DNA of 64,000 nucleotides from Nicotiana tabacum (Eukaryota; Streptophyta; Magnoliopsida; Solanales; Solanaceae). The DNA lies in contig NC_134101.1 in assembly GCF_000715075.1 (NCBI RefSeq), forward strand, positions 193,398,103 through 193,462,102. The letters run 5' to 3'. How positions within the stretch are numbered: the stretch's first letter is position 1; the number at the start of each line of letters is the position of its first letter. The position numbers were made by a program, and so were the translations under genes. Positions 11,440 through 22,900 of this stretch are shown here, piece by piece. The notes beneath the pieces were generated by a model. That model had not been told where the DNA came from, ran no database searches, and saw only the letters and a program-made list of their open reading frames with translations.

Positions 11440-13626
11440 AGGCACGAGTAGCGCCTGAATGGGGGGTTCCTTTTCAGCCTAAAAAATTCCCTCTAGAATC
11501 ATTCTTCAAGTCTCCAGATCTGAAAGTTTCAAATTGGAGCTCAAAATTACTTCTAGATCTTAGTTTTATACAAAAAAAAACAATAGAAAGTTTAATAAAA
11601 ACAAAAACTAAAAATAGTCACTGCTTCATTGGGATTTACAGTTCTATTTCAAGTTTTCCAGGTTTCCAGTTGGTGTTCGAGATTTCAGAGGCAAATAAAT
11701 TGATTTCGAGTGGGTTTAGATCCGATTAGGCTAGGTTTGATCGAGCTTGGTTTTTGCTGAAGGTGTTGGGTGTTCTGGATAATTTTCGAGGTTTTTGGGT
11801 CTGTTTTGGAACTGATTTGAGTCTGATCTCTCATTTTTGGCTGATTTAAAACCTTTTCTGGGCTATGACTTGATTCCCTGGGCTGTGCATTGTTGCTGTT
11901 TGCATATATGTTGGTTTGCTGTTGTATTGCTGCTGCTGATCTTTTTCTTCTGTTACATATTCCATTTCCAAGTACCATTTTTGAACTCGCTGCCATGTAA
12001 CTGAACTGGAAGTTGGAATTAAGAAGTTTCATCAATTCTATGTGTCAATGACCTCCTGTTGATTGTTAGAAATTAGTTATTTTTGTGGTAGTTATACTGA
12101 CATTACATAAGGCTGATGATTTTGTTGTAGTACTTGGCTGTATAATGGGGACATTTACAGCCTGTTTAGAACTATGTTAATTGGAGTTTATATTGGACTG
12201 TTTGGACTGTATTAACTAGACCTCGAATTTGAATTAGTTGAATTGTTAAACTCTGGAACCTGCAGCTTCAATGAAGCGTAACTGAACTTGTGTGTTAATC
12301 ATAGCTAGACGAAATCATCAAAAATAGAATCAGTTTGCCATTGTTAGTCGTTATTTCCAGCTTGTTGTTCACTTAGTATAAATGAGTTGGTCATTGTTTC
12401 AAGTCTGCGTGAGTAGTAAAATATGATACTAACCTCATGTTTACATAATTAATTTGTAATGACCTGGATTGCTTAATTCAAAATAACTGGTCCATGTTGT
12501 GTTTGTAAATCACGTTCCATTTGGGATTTCACATTAATAATATTGGAGAATTCAAGTTAAAGTCAGTAGGTAAAATAACTGGAATTAAAATTCAGTCACT
12601 TAACGTTTGGTGCATTTGGACCCGTTGAGAATCAATTTCAGTAGGTGTTATCATATATTTGGGCTATCAGATCTCCCAGGCGCCTTTGGGCCTTGTTACT
12701 TGAGTTGAAGGCCCAAGTCTTGTCATAAGTATTTGTCTATTTGGACCTGGGCCAAGCTTCACTGGTCTACCCTTCGTCCAGTGTAGATTGATGTCAGGCC
12801 CAATATATTGGTTGGTTGAAATTTTGTCTTGCCCACATGTGTCATTTGCTTCGGGCTCCTTGGGCCCAAGACTGAAATGGCCACTAATTCATTAGCACTT
12901 AAATGACAGGCTATGGGCTTTAAGTTAGGTAGCGGGTTCAAGCTAAGAGGTTCGTCATTTTGTTTGGACCTGGACTTGAACTCGAAACCCGGACTTTGAT
13001 GTTAACCAATTAGGATCTTTTCTTTTTCTTTTAGAAAGAAAACAAAACAAAAAAATAGAAAAATATAGTCGCTCTTAGGTTTACCCTTTAAAATAAAATG
13101 AGACGAGCCTCGCTCAAGAAAACACAAAATGCGGGGCCCTCAATAATTGGTTATCGAAATACTTAGAAATTCGGGACGGGCCGTTTAGCGAATTTCGCGG
13201 CCTTCCCAAAAGATAATGACACGTTAGACACTTTAGACGCGATTTTAATAAAATTACCTTCTTAAGTTCGGGTGTGCATTTCATGCGACCCAAATCCAAA
13301 TCCCAAAACGTTGAATAGAGTGTGTTTAGGATTGTGGGTGTATTTCATGTGACGCGATTCGAAGGCATGCCTTAAACGACATTCACTTTCTCTTAAATAA
13401 ATACATGTTGAATAAAAGCGGTTAAAAGTAAAATTGGCACATAGGCTCTTCTTGTGATAAAATCAGATAAAAGGCTAAATGCAATAGTTAAGCGACCGTG
13501 CTAAAACCACGAAACTCGGGAATGCCTAACACCTTCTCCCGGGTTAACAGAATTCCTTACTCAGATTTCTGGTTCGCGGACTGTTAACAGAGTCAATAAT
13601 TTCCTCGATTCGAGATTCAACCGGTG

Positions 13627-13663
13627 ACTTGGGACACCATAAATCTCCCAAGTGGCGACTCTG
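13627..13663 (+). other. U5 hairpin followed by PBS-like 11-mer
   Basis: ACTTGGGA (13627-13634) and TCCCAAGT (13646-13653) form a perfect 8-bp stem. It runs directly into TGGCGACTCTG (13653-13663), identical to the first 11 nt of the B PBS at 13765. The stem arms are kept in every LTR in the window, although the loop differs in C. Confidence 0.7.
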
Positions 13664-13764
13664 AATCTCTTAATAAATAAATCCCGTCTCGATTGTCCTT
13701 TAATTGGAAAAACTCCTTATACACCCTCCCCGGGGTGTAGTGCCAAAAGGAGGTGTGACAGCTC

Positions 13765-13806
13765 TGGCGACTCTGCTGGGGACCGACTCAGAATCTCTGG
13801 TTCAGG
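13765..13806 (+). other. Primer binding site of B, tRNA-Arg type
   Basis: TGGCGACTCTGCTGGGGA is fully complementary to the 3' end expected for tRNA-Arg, four bases after the LTR. The extended match seen in A continues here as CAGAATCTCTGGTT, but the T-arm part (ccgact) has diverged. Confidence 0.88.
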
Positions 13807-15141
13807 GTTCAGAATTCGAGCTTAGAATAATTGTTGTGTTAGGCTTTATCTGATTTTGTTACATGATCTGTGCCTAATGTGTGTTAATTGACTGTTTTTA
13901 CCGCTTTGATATTATGTGAACTGTATATAAACTGTGCTGAAACCCATCTCCTCTCTGAGTCTTCTAAATCATGAAAAAGGGTGCACTTCATGTGACTTCT
14001 TTTCTGTATAGTGTCTAATTCCCAGTTTAGAACGAGGTTTGGATAAGTTGCAAAGCCGGCAAATCTTCTGTATTCCCGGTACGCTGCCTCCCCCTCGGCT
14101 CGAGTTGTCCGCTCGGGTAAGCCAGGTCTAGAACAAACACCTAGGTTCTAAACCTAGAATAACTCAACCTCATGCCGGATCCCTAGTAGGAACGCTTATC
14201 TGCATCATGTTGCATTTGACTTAGGGGACTCAACACAGGGGTTGAGTCCGTCTAGGAATAGCAACCTGAAATGAAAAAGGCCATCCTGATGCATCCTATT
14301 TGTGCTGTGCATATATTTGTTCCAAACCTGCATGTTGACCGGTTTCTGAATCTCGGGAATGTCGAAAAAAAAGAGGAAAAGAGAGAAATAACAGCTAGGG
14401 AGTTAATTGATTATTCTAGAAAAACCCAATGCTCAAATACTGTCGAAACTCTGCCGAAATTTTGAGAAAATGGAAAAGAAAAATGCTTTATTTTTAATAG
14501 TCTGTTTTACTAAAAGCAAAAAAAAAAATAGAAAAAGAGTCTTTTATTTTTGGAAAATTGTTTGTTAAAAAGAAAAAAAAAGAAAAGAGTCTTTATTTTA
14601 GCCTGGGAAAAATAGGTTGTTTATTGTTTGTTGAAAAAAAAAAGAGTCGTTATTTTGTCTTGTTTTCAAAAAAAATATAGAAAAGGAAAAATAAAATAGT
14701 TTGTCTTGCCATGGAAAATGGAAAAAAGAGGTCTTGTTTTCAAAATATAGTTAGTTTCTTTGCCCGAACTACGCAGGTTTGATTCTCACAGGGCGTGAGA
14801 TACGTAGGCAACCCTCATCGGGTCCAACCTCCCCTTTGCAAAAATAGCCAAAAATGTCAAAAGTTAATTTTTGTCATAAATAAGTCGGGCGATGCCGTTT
14901 TCGTCAAAAATAGCCGAATGTGCCCGAAAGGGACGCCGGAAGGCTGATTTTGTATAAACGGCCCCTTTGGTCATTTTTAGGATTTCGACCGGTTAATCCA
15001 CACAGCCTTAAAATCTTCGTTTCCGAAGTGCTGAAGGGCCGTGTTTGACGAATCGCGTCTTTCATTTTAAATTTGGGAAAGCAAAAATAGTAGCTTTGTT
15101 TTGAATCAAATAAATTTCATTCCTTTTAATCACCTTAATAA
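13807..15141 (+). other. 5' leader of element B
   Basis: This is a non-coding leader similar to that of A. The stretch 14360-14740 is A-rich with several homopurine runs. The border hairpin module is at 14765-14828. No convincing ORF is seen. Confidence 0.7.
14765..14828 (+). other. Border hairpin module, copy 3 (B leader)
   Basis: The outer stem is CTACG (14768-14772) with CGTAG (14802-14806). The inner stem is TCTCAC (14783-14788) with GTGAGA (14794-14799), six pairs. The second hairpin is ACCC (14810-14813) with GGGT (14819-14822). Confidence 0.75.
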
Positions 15142-16998
15142 ATGTACAGGATGATCACAGTTGAAAACAAACCTTTCACCGTCTTTAGTGAGGTCCCCCT
15201 CCAGCTCCGCATGTGGTGGAATGATTTGGAAAAAAGCATCAAAGAAATAGCGGTCAGAATTTTGGGAGGTCTCATCGGTCTGTTAAATGTCAGGGCAAGG
15301 TTGGATGTCATCGAGGCTTTAATACCATTTTGGGACCCGACCCGTAATGTATTTCACTTTGCGGATTTTGAGCTTACACCCACGCTGGAGGAAATCGTGG
15401 GTTATGTAGGGCTGAACGGAAATCTGAGGGGTCAATATCCGTAGTCACCGAGGCCGGTATCTCCGTACCAATTTCTGGATTTGTTAAGTATCAGTCGGAC
15501 CGTGCACAATGATGATTTGTCAGGAGGATGTTGTGCTCTTCAGTTCCTATATCAGCGTTATGGTACCCCACGGGGTTTCGAAGAGGCAAATTTGGGACTG
15601 ACTCATGCTGGAAATAGAAGTAAATGGGAAGCAAGACGCACCTTGGCATTCATAACGGCATTCTTGGGAATCATGGTTTGTCCACGAGAAGATAAGAAAA
15701 TAGAGATAGGTCTTGTGGGAATGGTTGATGTCGCAATCAAGAGGGCTGATAGCACTGTAGTTCCCCTGATCTTATCAGAAATGTACCGAGCATTGACTGT
15801 GAGCAAGGAGGGAGGAAGTTTCTTTCAAGGTTGCAATTTATTAATTCAGCTGTGGATGCAAGAACATCTCTGCCACCGAGTGGGGTACATGACCTATGGG
15901 CTGACTGGTTTAAGCTGCATTGAAGAATTTGAGAAGCGGGTAACGGGTGTCGCATTCCCCGAGGATACTGAAGATTGGTTTGTATGCCTGAGGTCACTGA
16001 CGACAGATCAAATTGAGTGGGCATTCGGGTGGTTACCTATTACCGAGGTGGTATACATGGCAGCAGGAGAATGTTATATTTTGTTAATGGGTATCCGGAG
16101 CATCCAACCATATGCTCCCCATCGGGTACTGCGCCAATTAGGAAGGTTCCAAGTTGTCCCTAAAGATGAAGATTTGAGCAAGCATGTCATCGAGTTAAGT
16201 CCGAGAGACACGTTGCCGGAAGATAAAATTCGCAAGTTGTGGAATGAATGCAGATTCCTTGAGCCCAAAACTATGGTACGAAGTTTAGCTAAAGGTGAGG
16301 TGGACCCAAAGTATAGTGCATGGCTTGGGAAAAGGTTCCAGATCCATCAGAGGCCTGCCAAAAGAGCCCATGTCCAACAATTCACGGATGATTCACAAGA
16401 ACAATGGGGTTGACTAGCAAAAGAAGAAAGTTACAGGGCAGAAATAGGCAAACTAAAACAAAAGATTGAGAACCTGCAATTTGAAAACAATGTGCAAGTC
16501 GCCGCCGATCAGGGAGAAAAGAACAGGTTGGCCCAAGAAAACGAGGCGCTTAGGGACCAAATCCAACAAATGAGAACAACTGCTGATAAACAACCGAGGA
16601 GCCGGTCGGATGAGCGTTTGATAAAGGGGTTGATAAATGAAATCAGAGAGTGCCGGGATGAGTTAGAAAAATCCAAGGGTACTATAGCAGGGCTCAAGGC
16701 ACAGTGGGCAAAAAGAACAGAAGAACACACCCATTACTTGCAACAACTGAAGAAGGATTATGAAAAGACCATTGCTAGTCTGAAAAGAAAGGTGGTCACT
16801 TTTGAGGATAAAGCAGCTAAGCAAGCTAAAGCTTTTGAGACCGAAAGTGGATATTGCTATGATTTACTGGTCCGAATGGAGGTAGAGATACAACAGTTGC
16901 GGGATCAGCACTTTCAGGATTCTCGTGTGTTGGAGGCTCGAAATAATCAAATAAGGCGATTGCTTGTAAGTTCAGGCAGGTGGTTAGTTGATTGGTAG
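15142..16998 (+). pseudogene. ORF1 protein of element B, two nonsense codons
   Basis: This is a single reading frame of 618 codons with only two stops: TTG to TAG at 15442-15444 and TGG to TGA at 16411-16413, judged against A. The N-terminal domain of about 400 residues matches A (LIPFWDPTRNVF, THAGNRSKWEARR, PYAPHRVLRQLGRF). Residues 430-600 are a heptad-rich coiled coil (NRLAQENEALRDQIQQM). The C-terminal tail present in A is missing because the ORF1-gag spacer is deleted, so the ORF now overlaps the gag start by a few bases in another frame. I recall the N-terminal domain as DUF7745-like but cannot verify it. Its role is unknown; proximity to gag suggests a structural or RNA-binding partner. 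Confidence 0.8.
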
Positions 16999-18780
16999 TT
17001 CTGGCAACTCACCCGTACAACACCCGGTCGAAAGATAAAGTAAACATGACAGGACAGGATTCGGATACCAGTATTATGGATCCTTCAAATGAAGTTGACG
17101 TAACAGATGTGGGTGCTATGAAAGAAGAGATGCGTAAATTGAAAGCGCAAATGGCCGAAATGAATCGGGCATGGTTTCAGGTGCACCCGGCACCACTATA
17201 CCCCGCTAATTCATCTTACATCCCACCTCTGGCTCAGGCTCAGGAGCCCACTACTCCCCATGCATCTTCAGCCTTTCCCTATCACACCCAGGGCTATGGT
17301 ACTACTTCATATGCTCCTCCAGCTCCACCACCCAAACAGAACCCTCCCCCACATATGGTTCCAGTCTTTGTGGCACCTCCCCCAGCCCCATTACATAGAT
17401 CGTCCAGTGAGCCGCTATTCCAAGCTCACGACACCCAATATTACCCTCCCGAACCCACTTTCAAAGTGCCTGAGCCATATACCTATACACCCCATTTTGA
17501 GATCCTGGGAGAAGTTGAGAAACCAGTTAAGAATGTGGAACAGGAGGAAGTGATTCATAAAGTTAAAAGCCTGGAGCAATCCTTCCGAAACATGCATGGT
17601 TTAGGCAACAAAGTCAGTGTTGCGTACAAAGATTTGTGCCCTTTCCCGGATGTCCAGTTGTCCGCAGGTTTCAAAATGCCCAAGTTTGATTTGTACGAGG
17701 GACATGGCGACCCGTTGGCCCACCTCCGAGGTTTTTGCAGTAAAATGAGAGGAGTTGGGGGTAAGGATGAATTGTTGATAGCCTATATCGGTCAAAGTCT
17801 GAGCGGATCCGCATTGGAATGGTACACGAGACAGGACCCCGATCGATGGTATACATGGGATGATTTGGCACAAGCGTTCATTGGCCATTTTCAGTATAAC
17901 CTTGAGATAGTCCCCGATCGTCTGTCATTGTTGAAGTTGGAGAAGAAGCCCGTGGAGAGTTTTAGAGAATTTGGTTTCCGCTGGAGGGAACAGGCAGCAA
18001 GAGTCGATCCTCCGATGAGGGAGAGTGAGATGGTAGACTATTTCCTGCAGACGTTGGAGCCGACCTATTTTGGTCATCTGGTGACATCCGTTGGAAAATC
18101 ATTCAATGACGTGGTAAAAAGTGGGAGCCATGATTGAAGAGGGATTGAAGTCTAACAAAATCTTGAGTTATTCGGCATTGAAAGCTACTACCCAGGCCAT
18201 CCAAAGCGGTACTGGTGGTGTACTCGGAAAGAAGAAGAAGGAAGAAGTTGCCACAGATGAAGCTAGTACTTAGTCCAGGACTAACAACCCTCCGCCCTAC
18301 TACAACCAACACAGACCCCACCACCCAAATTACCAGTATACCCCATATGGCCCACCACAACATTACTATCCACCACGCCCAGACATACACTCAGCCTTTG
18401 GCGCACTCGCAATGGCGTGCACCGACTCCCCAAAACACATATCCACCCCCACAAAACACCTATCCACCCCCAGGACAAATAGACCAGGAACCGGCTTCCG
18501 CCCAAACTAAGATTTTAGAAGTGAGAAGGCCTCGAACAGAAAAACATTTACTCCACTGGGAGAATCTTACACCATTCTCTTCCATAGATTGAAACAGTTG
18601 GGAATGATGACCCCAATTGAGCCCAAAGCACCAAACCCCCCTCCCAGAAACCTGGACAATTCTGTTAGCTGCGAGTATTTCTTAGGGATGCCGGGGCACG
18701 ATACTGAAATATGTTGGAAATTGAAAAACGCGGTACAAGAACTCATTGATAATCGCCGTATTGAAGTACAGGCTCCGGAA
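16992..18780 (+). pseudogene. gag: Element B gag
   Basis: It starts at VVLATHPYNTRSKDKVNMTG and continues with a short coiled coil and a proline-rich linker. A capsid-type core follows with KMPKFDLYEGHGDPLAHLRG, SGSALEWYTRQDP and ESFREFGFRWREQA, typical of plant gypsy Gag. A 1-nt insertion near 18121 shifts the frame, and stops occur at 18271-18273 and 18508-18510 (CAA to TAA). Near the end CEYFLGMPGHDTEIC replaces the CEYC...GH...C zinc-knuckle-like motif of A, so one cysteine is lost. Gag and protease form one continuous frame, so they are made as one polyprotein in the intact family. Confidence 0.9.
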
Positions 18781-19940
18781 GCTCCAAACATCAATCAAAA
18801 CCCGTTACCAGCGCATTATGAAGCCAATATGATCGAACTGATAAATAAGGGGACAGAGCCTAAAAAACCCTCGCAAACGGTCATGGTGATCCGTTCTACG
18901 GAAGCCAAGGTCAAAGAAAAGACAGTTAGCGCGAGGCCAGCGGTTCAGCTAAAAGCGATAAAAGATAAGCCAGTGTTGGTAATGGGAAAAGGACCATTTG
19001 TTGCTGCAAAGAAGCCAGATCCAGTCAAGTTAGTGATACCAGGGTCATCATCTGCACCCGTGGTTGTTGTGAAAGGGGCCTATATAGAACCAGTTGTCAT
19101 AAAGACGGTAGTCCAATTACCCATGGCTTATAGAAAAGCCGTGCCGTGGAAATATGGCAAGGTAGTGGTGACATACAAAGGAAAGGAAATTGAGGAAGAG
19201 AGTTGTGAAGCACAAGGATTAACTCGGTCGGGACGTTGTTTTGCTCCCGAAGAGTTGAGAAAGGGTAGGGGCGCTAAAGACAATCCAGTGCTGGTCAAGA
19301 AGGCTGTGACGGAAGAAGAGGCAGAGGAATTTCTGAAAAAGATGAAAGTGCAAGATTATTCCATTGTTGAACAATTGAGAAAAACACCGGCCCAGATCTC
19401 GTTGTTGTCATTATTGATCCACTCTGACGAGCATTGCCGAGCTTTGATGAAGATATTGAATGAAGCTCATGTGCCTGACAGAATTTCAATGAACCATCTG
19501 GAGACAATTGCCAACAAGATCTTTGAGGTAAACAGGGTAACATTTTCTGATGATGAATTGCCTGTAGAAGGCACAGAACACAATAAAGCTCTCTACTTGA
19601 TGGTCAAGTGTGAAGATTCAATGGTTACTCGGGTGTTGATCGATAACGGATCAAGTGCTAATATTTGTACGTTGTCCACATTGAACAAGTTGAAGATTGA
19701 TGATGATAGAATCCGCAAAAATAGTGTTTGTGTTCGAGGGTTCGACGGAGGGGGAACAAACACAGTGGGGGATATTATACTCGAATTGACTATTGGCCCA
19801 GTCGAGTTCACTATGGAATTTCAGGTGTTGGATGCTGCAATGTCCTACAATATTTTGTTGGGTCGACCATGGATCCACGCGGCCAAAGCAGTGCCTTCCA
19901 CACTGCACCAAATGGTCAAGTTCGAGTGGGATAGATAAGA
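18781..19940 (+). pseudogene. pro: Element B linker and aspartic protease
   Basis: This is the downstream part of the gag-protease frame. The active-site motif reads VLIDNGSSANIC, with the catalytic Asp codon at 19642; DNGSS replaces the usual D(S/T)G. The flap and C-terminal region contains LGRPWIHAAKAVPSTLHQM. Upstream, residues such as LTRSGRCFAPEEL form a linker of unknown role. The frame ends at a nonsense TAA (19936-19938, CAA in A). Confidence 0.85.
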
Positions 19941-20549
19941 AATCGTGTTATATGGGGAAGATCCCACATGCGCCATGAATGATGCCATTGTGCCCTTTAT
20001 AGAAACTGAAGATGATAAGGGACCATGGGTTTATCAGGTATTCGACACGGTCCCGGTGAACAGAGTGCCCGAGGGTAAAAGCATTCCATGTCCCAGGGTG
20101 GCAGCTGCGACCGTCATGGTAGTATCAGAAATGCTAAGTAATGGGTTCGTGCCAGGAAAAGGTCTGGGGGCTGAGCTTCAGGTCATTGTTCAACCTGTTT
20201 CTCTGCCCAAAAACCTGGACACCTTCGGACTGGGGTTCAAACCAACAGTGGTAGATGTTAGAAGAGCTCGTAAGTTGAAAAAGGAAGCTTTTGTTCTTCC
20301 CAAACCGATTCCACGCTTGTCCAGGTCCTTCGTCAGGCCAGGTGTCAAGAAGTAGTCATTGGCAAAGGTGTCGGGTCCACTGATTGGTGCAGAGGGGAAC
20401 TTGGATAAGGTGTTCGAGAGGGTATTTGCTGAAGTGAACATGGTTGAGGCCGGGGAAGGGTCAAGCAAAGCAGATATACAGTACATCGGACCATGTGCTA
20501 ATGTCAACAATTGGGAAGCTACTCCTCTTCCAATTCGGAGGGAGTCGTG
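19941..20549 (+). pseudogene. Element B G-patch segment after protease
   Basis: It continues the protease frame. NGFVPGKGLGAELQ followed by DTFGLGFKP fits the glycine pattern of a G-patch, an RNA-binding and helicase-activating motif. It lies at about 20131-20245. A nonsense TAG is at 20353-20355. The segment ends ATPLPIRRESW just before the presumed intron. G-patch sequences are known between protease and RT in some plant elements and in betaretroviruses. Confidence 0.75.
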
Positions 20550-20727
20550 GTAGTGGGTTTTGTTTTCCTTTTGTTCATCTGGATTATTCTAGGGTTTGTA
20601 ATTCAGTTGCTATGTTTCGTCTGTTTGGATGAGTTAAAACCATGTTATCTTTATATTTAATGAAATGTACTTTTATTTTTTCATTATTCCTAACTGTGCT
20701 TTCATTTTTCTTTTCTTTTCTGTACAG
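20550..20727 (+). other. Candidate intron of B between protease and RT
   Basis: It begins GTAGTG right after the last protease codons and ends in a T-rich tract plus TGTACAG. It is 178 nt and contains the stop codon. Removing it joins TG with T, and the next codon (20729) is exactly in phase with the RT frame (20840 is 111 nt later). Without splicing the two frames differ. Ogre elements are known to splice an intron at this position. Confidence 0.65.
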
Positions 20728-21960
20728 TTCTTTTTATGCTAATATCAATGACATGACATGCATGAGGAATCTTCGGCCCAGTTTTAAAAGCCAAGCTAGC
20801 TCAGAAATAATAATATAAGAAATCGAGTGTGATGATGAAGTGGAATGTGATGATGACGAGGCCTATGAGGAAATTAGTAAAGAATTAAGTCACTTTGAAG
20901 AAAAACCCAAACCTAACCTACGTGACACGGAAGCAGTTAATCTAGGGGACCAAGACAATGTTCGCGAAACTAAAATAAGTGTTTATCTGGAGCCACGACT
21001 CAAGGAGGAGATAATTAAAGTATTGTTCGAATACAAAGATGTTTTTGTTTGGTCGTATGATGATATGCCAGGTCTAAGTACTGATTTAGTGGTTCACAAA
21101 CTGCCCACTGATCCAGCACTCCCTCCTGTCAAGCAGAAGTTGAGAAAGTTCAAAACAGACATAAGTGTGAAGATCAAGGAAGAGATTACCTAGCAGTTTG
21201 ATGCAAAGGACATTCGGGTTACACGGTATCCCACTTGGTTAGCTAATGTTGTGCCTGTGCCAAAGAAATATGGCAAGACCAGGGTGTGTGTCGATTATCG
21301 AGATCTTAACAAGGCGAGTCCAAAAGACAATTTCCTACTGCCCAACATCCATATACTGATTGATAATCGTGCCAAACATGATATTGGTTCTTTTGTGGAT
21401 TGTTACGCGGCTTATCATCAAATTCTAATGGACGAGGAAGATGTAGAAAAGACGGCATTCATCACGCCGTGGGGAACGTACTGTTATCGGGTCATGTCGT
21501 TTGGTTTGAAAAACACTGGGGCAACTTATATGAGGGCCATCACAACAATATTCCATGATATGATACATAAGGAAATCGAAGTGTACGTGGATGACGTGAT
21601 CGTGAAGTCTATACAGCAGTCCGATCATGTCAGAGATTTGAGAAAGTTCTTTCAAAGGCTTCGCAGGTACAATCTTAAGCTCAATCCCGCAAAGTATGCT
21701 TTCGGAGTGCCATCTGGGAAGTTGTTGGGGTTTATAGTCAGTCGTCGAGGCATTGAGATAGACCCGTCAAAGATCAAAGCTATTCAAGGATTGCCGCCTC
21801 CAAGAAACAAAACTGAGGTGATGAGTTTGTTGGGAAGATTGAATTATATCAGTAGGTTCATCGCTCAGCTCACGACAACTTGTGAGCCGATTTTCAAATT
21901 GTTGAAGAAAGACGCTGTAGTCAAATGGACTGATGAATGTCAGGAGGCTTTTGATAAGAT
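20728..21960 (+). pseudogene. pol: Element B reverse transcriptase
   Basis: The RT follows an acidic leader (DDDEAYEEISKELSHFEEKP). Motifs are KTRVCVDYRDLNKASPKDNF, the SFVDCYAAYHQI block, GLKNTGATYMRA and the catalytic VYVDDVIVKS, with YVDD at 21584-21595. The thumb and connection part includes MSLLGRLNYISRFIAQL. The frame is intact apart from nonsense codons at 20816-20818 (CAA to TAA) and 21191-21193 (AAG to TAG). It copies element RNA into cDNA in virus-like particles in the intact family. Confidence 0.92.
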
Positions 21961-22900
21961 AAAGCGGTATTTTTCGAACCCACCCGTGTTGGTCCCGTCA
22001 GAACCAGGGAGGCCTTTGATTCTATATCTGACGGTTTTGGATAATTCATTCGGCTGTGTACTGGGGCAGCATGATGTTACGGGCAGAAAAGAGCAGACTA
22101 TCTACTATCTCAGCAAGAAGTTCACATCTTACGAGGTTAAGTATACTCATCTAGAGAGGACATGTTGCGCCCGAACTTGGGTGGCACAGAAGTTGAAACA
22201 TTATTTGTCATCCTACAGCACTTACCTCATATCTCGCTTGGACCCATTGAAGTATATTTTTCAGAAGCCTATGACCACAGGGAGGCTTGCAAGGTGGCAG
22301 ATCTTGCTTACAGAGTTCGACATTATCTATGTGACATGGACTACGATGAAAGCACAGGCATTAGCTGATCATTTGGCTGAGAACCCCGTCGATGAAGATT
22401 ACGAACCTTTGAAAACTTATTTTCCTGATGAAGAGGTGATGCACATTGATGAATTGGAACAAGATGAGAAGCCGGGATGGAAACTTTTCTTTGATGGGGC
22501 TGCAAATATGTAAGGCGTGGGAATAGGAGCGGTACTTATTTCTGAAATAGGTCAGCATTACCCTGTTACAGCTCGACTTCGTTTTTACTGTACGAACAAC
22601 ATGGCAGAATATGAGGCGTGTATATTGGGATTGAGATTAGCTGTAGATATGGGTGTACGGGAAGTCTTGGTCATGGGTGACTCGGACCTACTGATACACC
22701 AAATTCAAGGAGAATGGGAAACACGGGATTTAAAGGTTATACCGTACCGGCAATGTCTGCATGAGCTTTGTCAGCAGTTTCAGTCTATAGAGTTCAGGCA
22801 CATTCCAAGGATTCATAATGAGGTTGCAAACGCTTTGGCTACTTTGGCGTCGATGTTGCATCATCCAGATAAGGCTTATGTTGACCCATTGCAGATTCAG
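21961..22900 (+). pseudogene. pol: Element B RNase H region, dual domains
   Basis: The first, Ty3-type RNase H reads LILYLTVLDNSFGCVLGQHD and lacks the usual catalytic aspartate of TDAS. It ends with the TEFDIIYVTWTTMKAQALADHL block. A second RNase H follows with WKLFFDGAANM, NNMAEYEACILGL, VMGDSDLLIHQ and HNEVANALA, retaining most D-E-D acidic positions. Tat-lineage elements are known to carry such an added archaeal-type RNase H. A nonsense TAA (22511-22513) lies just after the first aspartate motif, where A has a lysine codon. Confidence 0.85.

Larger units (their letters stand above)
5488..13760 (+). repeat. Element B 5' LTR, interrupted by S1
   Basis: It starts TGTGAGCACGTGATTTTT and ends GGAGGTGTGACA, as does the 3' copy. 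The net length without S1 and its duplication is about 4.12 kb. The first bases contain a CACGTG G-box core. U3 carries a UTR-like CT-rich stretch around 6080-6500. The TATA box is at 11433. The LTR ends with the conserved U5 hairpin. Confidence 0.95.
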
